A stretch of 64,000 bases of DNA from Bimastos eiseni. Its lineage: Eukaryota; Annelida; Clitellata; Crassiclitellata; Lumbricidae. The position numbers and the translations under genes were made by a program. The stretch is from contig OY365810.1 in assembly GCA_959347315.1 (NCBI GenBank), positions 8,775,647 through 8,839,646 of the forward strand. The letters are read 5' to 3'. Below the pieces are notes generated by a model. It had not been told where the DNA came from, searched no databases, and saw only the letters and a program-made list of their open reading frames with translations. Shown here in pieces: positions 12,279-23,100 of this stretch (positions within the stretch are counted from its first letter, which is position 1; each line of letters starts with the position of its first letter).

Positions 12279-12722
12279 ATGGAGAGACTGGATTGGAGAG
12301 ACAAAGAGCTGGATCTTAATGGGATATCCATTGAACAGGATGATGAGATCCAAGCTCTCCCTATTTATTCCAAGCAGAAGCATGGTGCATTGTCGTGCGG
12401 AAAATGGAGAAGCATAAAGTGTGGATTGTTTAGAATTATCGTAATCAAACATTTCTTTATAAATGTAATGATCCTATCAGATCTTTCGGAATGCATACTG
12501 ATTGCAATAATTTTACTTTCTACATTCTCTTCGATCTACTCTTTATTTGCAAATAACTTTAGAGCTATAATTACTTTACTTTATAATTATACCATAACTG
12601 GCATAACATTATGGACATTTGGTTTTATTGGGGTGCAGATCTGTATGACGTCGTATTTAAGAGGAGCTATGACTTTTATGACAACGTTTGACGAGCGGAA
12701 AAAATTGTCACGAAAAAATTAA
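12279..12722 (+). CDS. Orphan small membrane protein, about 147 residues
   Basis: The ATG has a good context (A at -3, G at +4). Residues 1-45 are charged and polar (MERLDWRDKELDLNG, IEQDDEIQALP), with a basic GKWRSIKCG turn after that. Residues ~50-130 are hydrophobic and could form three or four membrane segments (for example VMILSDLSECILIAIILL and TITGITLWTFGFIGVQI). The C-terminus is basic (ERKKLSRKN). I do not recognise the family. Support for coding comes from a diverged, frameshifted inverted copy at about 53776-54220 that conserves the same block. A preceding partial frame (KRTVVVIANEANGE) also has a counterpart there, so there may be an upstream exon. It could instead be part of a repeat. 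Confidence 0.45.
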   Translation: MERLDWRDKELDLNGISIEQDDEIQALPIYSKQKHGALSCGKWRSIKCGLFRIIVIKHFFINVMILSDLSECILIAIILLSTFSSIYSLFANNFRAIITLLYNYTITGITLWTFGFIGVQICMTSYLRGAMTFMTTFDERKKLSRKN

Positions 12723-13499
12723 ATTATTTCTCTCGTAATCAAAATCTGAGAAAAAATTTGGGTTCAAATCAATTTGACACTCAGTGATAGTCTCGCAAAT
12801 TGGCATCCAATTCGATCAAATTTGAGATTGTAAATTAATAATGCTTCCAAATCAAACCCAAAATCGCGAAATGAACCATCAGGTAGCAGCCTGATATTCA
12901 TAGTTTGTACGTGGGAGCACAGATTAACCGCTGTAACACAGTCAACAAGTATTCGTAACTATTGTAACTGAACGTTTTTAAGGCGCCGCTCAAAATCAGC
13001 TGCGCTCTCGACTCAAGTCAGCGGCTAAGTGGAAAATACAGGTCTTTAATTAACAAAAATTGACCAGGGTAGAGAACTTGGAGCCCAACTCTCGCAAGGG
13101 AGGAGAGACTGTTCAAACTGGAGGGGCCTACATTCATATATATATATATATATATAGTTAACGTGAACTAAGTGACTGAGTAATATATATAAATAATGTG
13201 AAAAAGAGTTGTTTCAATGTGTTACTTTCTACATTTTCATAAAATGAAAGCTTAAGCAAATCCACCCTATTATTATTATATTATCAATAATGTCACTTTG
13301 ATCTTTTGCAGACCTTCCAACTGGCAAGACCCTGTAGATTATGAATATATATAATATATATATATATTATATACATATATATAACCAAAGCTTCGTGTTT
13401 GCAGTGCAAATACGGTGAACCAACAATAATATAATCCACGAACAGTTGAGCGGTAGAGAAACCCGTTGGGGCATGGAAGACACTCTGGTACCGATAGCC
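12723..13499. other. Spacer with AT microsatellites
   Basis: No gene seen. It contains (TA)n runs at about 13136-13156 and 13343-13384. Confidence 0.5.
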
Positions 13500-13665
13500 A
13501 AAAGTTATGCCGGGCAGAGCCAACAAGACAACTTGGAATCAGAGTGAGGACTTTAAACTGAATGCGTTGAGGTGCAGGAAACCAATGAAGAGAGTCACGG
13601 ATGAGGTCGAGTTTGCGCTTCGGACAAAGGTTCTTATCAAAGCGAAGATTCTCATTTGCGACTTA
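13500..13665 (-). mobile_element. LINE reverse-transcriptase C-terminal relic
   Basis: The minus strand reads RKLDLIRDSLHWFPAPQRIQ followed by FKVLTLIPSCLVG, the 'sLHWLPv..RI.fKl..l.yk.l.g' block near the C-terminal end of CR1/L2-group reverse transcriptases. The flanks are not recognisable. The word GCAGAGCCAACAAGACAA also occurs near 52845, so a second, poorer copy is likely there. Confidence 0.65.
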
Positions 13666-13795
13666 CATGTATATAGTAACAGTGGTGAGAACAGATGGTG
13701 TCGAAGTGAGACTATTGATTACACAGGACCAATGAGCATCAAGGCTTTGTATTTCCTGGCTCGTGCATACAATGATGTAGCGTGACAAACTTGTT

Positions 13796-14235
13796 GGAGT
13801 ATATGGCAATCGTAGGCTTACACTCCAACTTATTTAAGAGGTCTCTGTCAGAAGGTATCCTTCTGACAGTATATGGAGTATATGGCAATCGTAGGCTTAC
13901 ACTCCAACTTATTTAAGAGGTCTCTGTCAGAAGGTATCCTTCCAGCATCTCAGAAGCATGCTATTGTCTTTCCCACTCTCAAGAAGGTGAACCTGGATTC
14001 TATGCCAAAACTTTCGACCTATTGCAAATCTTTCCTTTTTCTTAAAGACTTTAGAGCGTCTTGTTTCTCTTCAACTCTTTCTTTACCTCGAGCAGTCTGG
14101 TTTTAGAGCCAACCACTCAACTGAAACTGCTCTTCTTTCTCTTCTCTCTGACATCTATTTTGCTATGGATAAATCCCATGTCACTCTCTTAGCAATTTTT
14201 GATGCATCTTCAGCATTTGATACGGTTCACAGTAA
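13796..14235 (+). mobile_element. LINE reverse-transcriptase N-terminal relic with a local duplication
   Basis: Pieces such as LSEGILPASQKHAIVFPTLK, then SKTLERLV-like sequence, then FRANHSTETALL and IFDASSAFDTVH correspond to reverse-transcriptase blocks 0-3 of a CR1/L2-group LINE. Frames shift twice. The first 68 bases (13796-13863) are repeated at 13875-13942. The element stops abruptly just after the block-A aspartate motif (FDASSAFDTVH), where Polinton-associated sequence begins, so this is either an insertion point or a deletion junction. Confidence 0.75.
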
Positions 14236-14605
14236 ATAAGAAAGTTGCTAGCTGGTGCAATCTACCTAAACATAGGTTAAAACCGCCCTCCTAATAGGTT
14301 AAAAACTATTTTTATCCTATAGCCTAGGTTAAAAATCACAAAAAACAACATCAACCTAACCATAGGATAAAACCAGCATCAACCAATAACAAGGAAAAAA
14401 CGCGAGGAACTATCCAAAAGTTTCGACCTGGCGTGCACAAACCTATAGGCACGGTTAAAACACCTAGCTATACTCCCTAAAGGTCAAAGGTCACGGGGAG
14501 TTCACAACAGTTTCGTACTTAGTCATCACACACACATTTTTTTTCTTGTCTATATAAAATGAATGAAAATATTTTCTCACCATAGCTTAAAGGACAGCCA
14601 CCTCA
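14236..14605. repeat. TAGGTTAAAA-rich block before the Polinton-like polymerase
   Basis: AT-rich DNA with repeated words ATAGGTTAAAA, TAGGTTAAAAA, CATAGGATAAAA and the reverse word AACCTA at about 14272-14462. It sits exactly between the LINE break and the polymerase reading frame. It may be the terminal repeat of the Polinton-like element, but no matching inverted copy is seen downstream, as expected if the 3' half of the element is lost. Confidence 0.45.
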
Positions 14606-14611
14606 ATATAA

Positions 14612-15045
14612 AATGGAATGCTCGAAGAAAACTGTTATTGAATTAAGAAAAATTGCCAAACAGAGTAGTTTGGCTGGTTAGAGATTACGTAAAGCGGATT
14701 TGATTGCTAAAATTGAAGCCCACAGCGCCCCTCACCTAATGTTAGTTTGTTTGACGCACCTGTTCCCGACATTGGAATCCCAACACTCGAACCCGTACCA
14801 TCCACGACAGTACGAAAATATTCGTTAAGACAAAATCAGCGATTAATAAATTCGCAAGGTGGATTGAAAATTATATACCTAAAGAACCAAAGAAAAAGGT
14901 GAATGAGAAAATAGAAGCACTGATAGCTAAAGTGAATTCTATATTCTATAAAATTCCATTGAAAACACGCGAAATAAAAGAGACGGCTACAGCTATCAAG
15001 GGCTTCACGAAACAATACACGGTCAATACGCGCAAGCGGATTTGA
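14612..15045 (+). pseudogene. N-terminal part of the Polinton-like polB, broken
   Basis: It opens with ECSKKTVIELRKIAKQS, a SAP/Rho-N-like short helical domain often seen at the N-terminus of Polinton polymerases. A TAG stop interrupts it at about 14680. Sequence then continues in shifted frames: a proline-rich linker (VPDIGIPTLEPVPS) and a Lys-rich stretch (FARWIENYIPKEPKKK). It runs into another stop near 15043, just before the frame of the next part. At least one stop and two frameshifts make this segment non-functional. Confidence 0.65.
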
Positions 15046-15091
15046 CGCCACCTCTTTTCTCAAAGCAGTCCAACCACAACTGGAAGACCTT

Positions 15092-16090
15092 TTGTCTAGA
15101 CAGTATAAGGTCATTTTTGTCCCTACGTGCACAATGGAGCGTGTAGATATGAAATCCGGGCAAGTAGATACCAAGGATTTTCCATTCGTCTCTATGACCG
15201 AAGTTGTTTTAAACTCTACCAACCCGAGCGAAATATTTAATAATGCGAAAGATAAAATCCTAGAGTCTATAGCCGCCTTCCAGATGCGAGGTAGTAACTG
15301 GAGGCTTAGAGCGGTTCAAAAATTAGACATCAACACAGTTGTTTATAAACCGCTGAAAGGCAGTTCTTACATTCCGCTGCCGAAATCTTTAGCGAGTAAA
15401 AAGGGTATTATTAATATGAAGAACGAAGACGAAGAATGCTTCAAGTGGTGTGTAACGAGAGCCTTAAATCCGGTTGATGGCAATCCAGAAAGAATTACGA
15501 AAGAATTAATCAAGCAATCTGAAGAACTTGATTGGTCTAGCATCGAATTCCCAGTAGCAGCGGATTCTAACGTGATAAGCAAATTTGAGAGAAATAATAA
15601 AATTAGTATTAATGTCTTCGGTTACGAGAAAGGTGTAGATCTATTCCCGCTTTATTTATCCAAACACGAGAGCGATTTCAGTGTAGATCTATTACTCATT
15701 TCTGATGGAGAAAAGAAGCATTATTGTTGGATAAAGAACTTTAATAGATTGATGGCGGTACAAACAGACAAGTCCATTCATTCAATGCACTATTGTAAAA
15801 GATGTTTGCTGGGATATAGAGAGCTAGGTTCACTACACAAACACACCGAGTACTGTTCCCAACACGAGGCACAAAAGATAGAACTTCCAGAACCAGGAAC
15901 TATGTTGAGTTTTAAAAATTATTATAGAAAGATGAGAGTCCCCTTTGTAGTGTATGCCGATTTCAAAAGTTTCATTAAACCTATAGACACTTGTCAACCA
16001 GATCCCAACATGTCCTACACCAACAAATATCAAAAACACGTTCCAGGTTCTTTCTGCTATTATATAAAATGTTTTAACGATGACCTATAA
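15092..16090 (+). pseudogene. Polinton-like DNA polymerase B, upstream part with exonuclease motif I
   Basis: Open for 332 codons, with similar sequence extending in frame upstream to about 15044. It contains the FQMRGSNWRL and YKPLKGSSYIPLPKSL blocks, then CFKWCVTRALNP, then a Cys/His zinc-like element (HYCKRCLLGYRELGSLHKH), then FVVYADFKSF. The last is exonuclease motif I, whose usual D-x-E reads D-F-K here, so the catalytic Glu is replaced by Lys. The frame ends at a TAA (16088-16090), and the next segment continues in the same frame, so this is a single nonsense codon. In intact elements the enzyme copies the transposon from a protein primer. Confidence 0.8.
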
Positions 16091-16105
16091 TCGCAAGCCC
16101 CCGTA

Positions 16106-17425
16106 ATGTTCACAGTGGAGAGCGAAGACGATGATGTAGCTCAGATATTTATAGACACTCTTGTAGATAATATAAAAGATATTTATGATCGATTTAAATT
16201 TCCAAAGAAAATGATATTCGGAAAGAAAGATCGGGCTCTATACGACTCAGCTACTGTTTGTCACATTTGCGAAGGCGAACTGGGTGTTGATCGAGTTAGA
16301 GACCATTGTCATTTAACTGGAAAATATAGATGGGCCGCTCATAAATACTGTAATCTAAACTATAAAGTTCCCAAGTTTTTTCCAATATTATTCCATAATC
16401 TATCCGGTTATGACGGTCATCTATTCGTAAAGAAATTACGAGGCGATGATGACGAAAAGATTAACTGCATTCCCTGCAACGAAGAAAAGTACATCTCATT
16501 TAGCAGAGAAGTTGTGGTTGATAAATTTGTAAATAAAGAAAATAAGGAAGTAGAGGTTAAACGTGAATTACGTTTCATCGATAGTTTTAGATTTATGGCA
16601 TCAAGTCTCGATGCTTTATCGAGGAACCGGAGCAAAGACCAGTGTAAAAATATAAGCAAGCACTACTCTGGCAATCAGCTCGATCTCTTGCTTAGAAAAG
16701 GAGCATATCCTTACGATCACGTTAATTCCATCGACCGCTTGAACGAAACAGAACTACCACCAAAGTCGGCATTCTATTCCAGACTTAACGACTCGGGCAT
16801 TAGTGACGAAGACTACAACCATGCACGGGTGGTATGGAATGAATTCGGATTTAAAACGTTTAGAGAGTACCACGATTTATATAACCTGAGTGATGTTCTC
16901 CTGCTCGCTGACGTGTTTGAAAATTTTAGAGATGTGTGCTGTGAGAACTATGGTCTAGATCCCGCCTGGTATTATACTTCACCAGGTCTTGCTTGGGACG
17001 CCGCATTAAAGTTGACTGGAGTAGAGTTGGAGTGGTTGAGCGATTATGATATGATACTAATGGTTAAACATGGGATAAGAGGAGGTGGTAGCACCATTTT
17101 ACATCGTTATGGGCTGGCAAACAATAAGTACATGCCATCGTTTGACGACAGCAAGCCTTCATCATTTATAACATATTTAGATGCCAACAATTTGTACGGA
17201 TGGGCAATGTGTAAGAATCTACCAACTCACGGGTTCCAGTGGATGGGTAATAATGAGCTAAACGACTGGAGATCAATACCGTGTATATTAGAAGTCGACT
17301 TGGAATATCCGAAAGATTTGCACGATCTTCACAACGACTATCCACTCGCTCCAGAGAGTGTTAAGGTTAAAGAATCAGATGTAGCAAAACTTATACCAAA
17401 CCTGTTGAGAGCCCTGCTGATTTGA
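16106..17425 (+). pseudogene. Polinton-like DNA polymerase B, downstream part, C-terminus missing
   Basis: In frame with the preceding part, open for 439 codons. It shows a Cys4/His element of endonuclease VII type (CHICEGELGVDRVRDHCHLT), exonuclease motif II (FHNLSGYDGHLF), then YHDLYNLSDVLLLADVFENF, a GIRGGGSTI block and polymerase motif A (YLDANNLYGWAMCKNLP). The frame ends with AKLIPNLLRALL, well before motif B (K-x3-N-S-x-Y-G) and motif C (D-T-D-S), so the palm domain is incomplete and the protein could not polymerise. Base composition matches the neighbourhood. Confidence 0.85.
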
Positions 17426-17534
17426 GCGGCGCGATATAAATGCTTGATTATATTACATTAAGTCCCCCTTTCAGTTGATATTATTTAACTTACAAGGATG
17501 CAACGGTTAGAGTGTCTTGAAACGGTGTACGGAA

Positions 17535-18385
17535 ATTCGTTTACAATATTCGTCAACGAACTATCCGTCAAGCGAACTTTTCGTCAACGTTTATTCAGCG
17601 CCTAATTACGCTGCTTCAACCTACTCCATCAGTTCCTCTTCAATTCTGCTTCTAATTACACTATTATTTTGCAATCCAGTTTCAACTTAGAGTATAATTT
17701 TTCATGAATTCAGCTTCCATTTACACTATGATTCTTTCATCATTCTAGTTCCTACTTACACTGTGTCTTCTTCAGCAATGCAGCTTCGACATACATTCTG
17801 CTTTTTCCATAAATCCAGCTTCCAGAAAAGCAGTGAGTATTTTTGTCCACACACTTTTTCCTTACTCGTTGATTGTTCAACAATCCAGTCTCTTTATAGG
17901 TAATACGTGTACACCATGCTCCATCAATTCAGCTTCGACTTACACTACAATTTTTCCATTTGATCGAGCTTCTGCCAACACAAAGATTGAGACGCACGCT
18001 TTACAAGTGATATAACGAAACAGATGTTCTTACAAAATATTATCTCCGTGCATTTGTCAGCTTTCTCACAATTGATATATTTAAACAAAGGAGTGAAAGG
18101 TCGCTGCAATTTTCGTATAAAATAACATTCTTCTAAAGATTGATGATGCAAATTGAGTAGTGTTACTCTTTATCTGAAACATTTGATGGATTTCTGACAA
18201 AAATAAAACAGTTATATTTTTCTCTTGAATTCTTTGAAAGAATGATTATACATAATTATTAAGCAATGTTATGTTTCATATGAAACGTTTATAACCGTTC
18301 CAATAATGTATCTTTGACTAATAGTCCTTTATGAGCAAGCAGTTCGTTGACGAATCGTCCACGATTCGTTGAAACATGACATGAG
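17535..18385. mobile_element. Foldback/TU-like element 2, both ends visible
   Basis: The left end has three 15-bp units (ATTCGTCAACGAACT, ATCCGTCAAGCGAAC, TTTTCGTCAACGTTT). The right end (about 18340-18385) carries the same words in inverse orientation (CAGTTCGTTGACGAATCG). Between 17620 and 17960 there are about nine degenerate ~35-bp units with the word AATCCAGCTTC followed by TTACAC. No coding sequence. It directly abuts the block that is duplicated upstream of gene D. Confidence 0.6.
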
Positions 18386-18387
18386 TG

Positions 18388-19600
18388 ACACTAAGTGCTC
18401 AACTATCACCGGGTAATTAATTTTCCTTTTCATTTACATGCCTTGCGGAAGACAAATTATTACTAGACGAGCTCTAGTGTTGACCTGTCATGTTGAAGCA
18501 TCCCTAAACCAATTTTAAGCCTTTATCTGTTGATATCAGAAATAATAAGTTATCTCTGCAAGTTTCAAAGTGCGCTATTGAGGTGAACTATGTTGCGCAC
18601 TGGTTAGTCTAGACGAAGGCGAGTAAGCCAGAGAAGATATGGACGTCTTCTGTGTACTGCTGTATTTCGCTTCAACGACGCAACAGGAAATTCAGTGGTG
18701 ACAATAATTTACAATTGTATTATCTCGTGCATTATCGGCTTACTTAGTGCCTTCAGCTTTTCAGTTACTCTTTTAAAACGTCGATCAACTAAATTGCATG
18801 AGGCATCAACTCTGCTTAGAGAAGACAGTGGAAAACCACGATTGAAGCATTTGTTGTTGTATATATATATATATATATATACGTATATATATATATATAC
18901 GCCTCTGATTTGGTTGTAGGCCTACAGTGAGAGGCGCTTTATAAATTCGTAATTAGAATAGAATAGAATTAGCGCATGTATGCATATATTTATGTATGCA
19001 CATTTATGTGCATGTATGTGTGTAAGTAAGTGAGTATCTATAATAAATAAATGAATGTAAGTATGTATGTATGTAGCCTACAAGTATACATATTATGTAT
19101 GTATGCATAAGAAACCCACAAAGCGCTGTGAGCATCGTTGTTTAGGCGATCTAAACACATGCCTACCCTACACAGTTAGAAAAAGTATCAGAGTATCTTC
19201 AGCGTAGTATGAGAAGAGTTTCAAGCATCAACTGCTATAGCTTCGCTCATTTTGCTGCAATTATGCAAACGCTAGTGATACTAGGGTAAACAAAGTTAAT
19301 AACACATATCAGTTTTTAAACTATTATTTTTTTTAAACTTGCGATTAATTTAAAATATAATGTAATGAAAATATATGTACACAGAGTTATTCCACCATAC
19401 AGATTCTAGTAATCATCCGTTTAAATTACGGTTGTAAAATGCTTCTCTCATACTGGTTTATGCATATAATAATTATTATCCTCTTCGTTGAGTATTGCTC
19501 ATTAAGTATTTTTCGTCTGACTCTTAAATTATTAATCTGTGAGCAAGGAACTCTCAGATTACTTACTGTCGAACAACCACTCGTGAGTTCTTGCGCAAAA
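18388..19600 (+). promoter_or_regulatory. Upstream block of gene B, paralogous to the block upstream of gene D
   Basis: 18388-18850 aligns with 40013-40475 over about 460 bp (shared landmarks GTGCTCAACTAT, TGTTGAAGCAT, TGTTGCGCACTG, AGACGAAGGCG, GAAATTCAGTG). Weaker similarity continues at about 19520-19600 and 41095-41165 (TCTGTGAGC words). Both blocks lie about 1.7-2.9 kb before the start exon of a CARD-NHL gene, so they are candidates for the promoter and an untranslated first exon. It contains an AT microsatellite at 18858-18899. No transcription signal is proven. Confidence 0.45.
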
Positions 19601-19837
19601 TTAATGACTCTGTGTTTTTCTTCAAGTTGCGATTTAGGAATGTCCCATAATAATTACAATTACATTTAAACATGAGCGCATTAACGCACGAGCAAGATTG
19701 ATTGTGATTGGACGATGTAATCAGGTGAATCGGCAATAAAAGTGTTGCCAGCGTTTGCTCTTACAATGGGTCTACTGTATTTATTAATTTCAGTGTAGAG
19801 TATGATCACTATTTTAACTGATGAGTGCTCTGCCAGA

Positions 19838-20022
19838 AGGTAGGTCCGTTGGCCTTACGCCACCCGGGGATGAGATGAGTGAGGTGGTTTCCCGTTGTCT
19901 TAATCACAGACAATTATGGGTGAGCAATTTGTCCAAGATCGCTACGCAGTGACTCGGGGTGGGTTTGAACCTGCGATCATACGAGCGCAAGGCACCGAAC
20001 ATCCCACTACGCCACCGCGCCC
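19838..20022 (-). mobile_element. tRNA-derived SINE
   Basis: On the minus strand there is a pol III A box (TGGCGTAGTGGGATG, complement of 20000-20014) and a B box (GGTTCAAACCC, complement of 19961-19971), spaced as in a tRNA gene. A non-tRNA body follows. It cannot fold as a full tRNA. It sits about 90 bp upstream of the gene B start exon, in antisense. Confidence 0.75.
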
Positions 20023-20114
20023 ATTTTATTACTAGGTAAAAGAAATTGAGATTTAAATATTCTATTTACAGGTAAATGAACAGTGACTGGTAATCAATCC
20101 CAACAACAATTTTG

Positions 20115-20127
20115 ATGGCATCTTCAA
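20115..20127 (+). CDS. Gene B start micro-exon
   Basis: ATG GCA TCT TCA A, then donor GTAAGC. An acceptor-like TTATTTACAG ends at 20071, implying an upstream untranslated exon. The split codon gives Ser at the CARD border (MASS-S-SFTNDE). Confidence 0.7.
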
Positions 20128-23100
20128 GTAAGCTTTGATTTCAGACTCTAGCAACCTGTAACCAAGAATTATGGTGTTTGTAAATAAAACAAATATGCTA
20201 CCAATATTTACTACCGTAGATAAATTATCGTCTAATATATCAAGTATCTTCCAGTTATATAAATTTTCTATTCACTTCACATTTACCTTTGATCTGGATG
20301 TACGCCTACTGGATACTAAAATTAATAATATGAATCATTCGAAAGATAATTTATTCATTTGGAGAACCTATTACTAAAGGCATGTTGAAAAAAGCATTGG
20401 TTGTTTCGGAATCATTAATAAATATGCATTTGACATTTATTGAAAAACCTTGAAAATAAATCTGAGAAAGTATAGCTTTCATCGCGGCAAATGTTTGTAT
20501 TATGCTCCAGGTTCTTTTACAAACGATGAGGTAAGACATCGGATACTGAACGTCTATCCTCAATTTATTTCCGATGTTGATTCGGATCGACTAAGTGATT
20601 ATTTGGTGCAAGGAAATGTGATCACAATTGATCAATGGCTGAGGATCCGTCTTGAGAATCCTGCAAAACCGGATAGATGTCGAGCTCTTCTTAGTCACCT
20701 ATTCTCCATTCAAAACCCTACAACGTTTCTCATTGTACGACAAGCATTGAGCAAAGAAAATCACTACTTGATCGAATGCATCGACAACCAAGAACCAGAG
20801 TGTGGAATACGTGTGAAAGCTCCAAAACACACGACATTTCAAGGTTATCTTATAACTTCTTGTTGGTATATTATTTTTAGGAGATGAGGGATGGGAGTTC
20901 TTCAAAATATTTTTGTTATTTGGAAAACAATCTAGACATTAGACACGCAAATGGCAATTTTTGCAAAGATCCTTGAATCGAATCTTTAGTATCCTTTGAT
21001 TTTTAGCCGAAAAGCTTTAGCAGTCATTTTCAGACAGAAAATACTTATTATTATTTCTTTCAATTACTCTCGGTTACTGAATGGACAGATAAGCAAGCAG
21101 GCATATCATGATGCACGACACATCCTCTAAAGATTGGCACAGTATTTCTCTTCCAGAAAGAATAATACAATACGATATTGTCAACAAACGTGAGGGGATG
21201 GATACCACCACCTCCCTGGCAGCTCGTCCCTTACCGGTCTAACTATTCATGGCGTGCGATAGAATCACAACAATTTTTACCTCAAAATGTGTGAAAATGG
21301 ATCTCCTACAGCTATTTGCAATTTCTAAATTATTATTCCATATGAAACAACTTTCTGGTGCAAAAGACGTAGGGATGGCAACCGCTCAATTGCAGCCCGA
21401 AATTTAAGTCTCTAGGACATATAGGCCTATGCGTTCTAATTCGGCAGTCTATGATAATGCATCACTATTTCATCTGCAACAGATGCGAGTGGAACAAAAG
21501 AGGATTCAATCGAGGGCAGCCAATCTGCAGACTTTCGTGCTGCTCAGCTTGAAATTCGAAAACTAAAAGGTAAGGATACAAATATTAGGACCCTATATAT
21601 TTACAAATTCATGCGAGTTGTTTAAACTTAAACAGACATAGGCCCTACGCACAATCATAGGGTTCTGTGTCTATAGTCCGAAGGTTTGATAGTCCTAAGA
21701 TTGCATGGTGTCTAGTCGATAGGTGATAAGACTGTGGCTTTAATGGTAGCTGGATGGATGAAAAGAATTAAGTATATGTTTGGCTAGACGCTGGATTGCA
21801 CCATTCTTTCCATTCATCTAGCTTCCATATAGGCATGATTCTTTCACATCAATCCAGCTCTCAGTTTTACACATTCTTTCCATCAATTAGTCGAGCTTTT
21901 AGTTAAAGTAATGTCGGATTATAGAATTTTTCAACTATCGAACCTTCGGACTATCAAGCGGACACCTAAACATAGGTAGACCTACATAAAAAATATACAC
22001 ATTATATAATTATACATGAGGATATACTTACTATAGGTCACGGTTACCGTAGAAACCTTGTTGTCATAAATTTCCGACAGTTTTCTATTAGGCCCTACTA
22101 GTCTATTCCACGGCATTACTGGACTGCCTTATTTTGTCGTCATTTAAAAATAAGCGAGTGTCTACCAAAAATAAACAACAAGAATTATTGCTTTAAGTTA
22201 TTTCGAATTACTAAACAAATTGCTTCAATTGCTTATCTTTTTCTTTCACGCATCTGTTCCGTTTTGATTTCGAACGGCTCTTCTTTGTTAAATTGGACTA
22301 TTCTTGGCTAATTGCTGGCCATTCTATATTTATTTGAGCAGCATAGTTACCAAGGTATTGGTCCATTCGGGGTCTTCTTTTTATAATACTTGTCGATTTT
22401 GCTGAAATTGCTATCCACCAGAGTCTGTGTCTTTGATTTATGTGATGATTAAGGTGCAGATGTATTTAGACATTGGACTGGACTACAACTTGCATCTGAT
22501 GCTTCATCGATTAGTGTCATATACTGTAGCCTACATTAGATTTCGGTGCCCTATATAGTAACTATTTATATTTCACTCAGTGTAATGGTATGATTTTGTA
22601 ACCAGGGGCGTCTATCCCCCTAACTCGCGAGCAACTTCCTCTCGACCCTCCGCTTCCACTTCCCTCCCACCTAATTTTTAACGGGGCTCGGAGAATCAAC
22701 TTTCGGAAAAGTCATTTGAAATTGCAGATGCATGTAGGCAAGTTTCGGCACCTTACGCATAAAAAGCGACTCTTACCAGACTTTCTTACCTATGAGCATT
22801 CCTCGTCTTGTAAACTGTTTGAAATTTTACGTTAATCTCTCTACTTTCTTCTCAATCAATCAATCAATCAATCAATGCAATATATGTGGCGCCTCTTCAA
22901 GATAGCTATTCAAAGGAGCTCCCGACCAAGGCCCGCCGAAAGGGAAGGTCTTAAGAAGTTTATAGAAAGAGCCAGACAGTTCGCATGGGAGAGAGCGCAC
23001 GTTAGATGGGAGGGTGTTCCAGACACTGGAACCCACAATTGCGAAAGCTCTATTTTGCCTGGTGGCGGTATGAACCTGTGGAACTACAAAGTCGCCTCCA

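Larger units (their letters stand above)
14240..17460 (+). mobile_element. Polinton/Maverick-like element, 3'-truncated
   Basis: The stretch carries the protein-primed family-B polymerase reading frame typical of Polintons (Mavericks) and of related adintovirus-like elements. No integrase, packaging ATPase, protease or capsid gene is visible in the flanks. The polymerase stops before its C-terminal palm motifs, so this is a fragment. It lies in the spacer between CARD-NHL genes A and B. The boundaries are approximate. Confidence 0.7.

Noticed and set aside
15367..16659. Minus-strand frames opposite the polymerase
   Set aside because: Shadows of the plus-strand polB frame, with no own signature.
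19838..20022. Functional tRNA gene
   Set aside because: A and B boxes are present but the acceptor and anticodon arms do not pair. It is a SINE.
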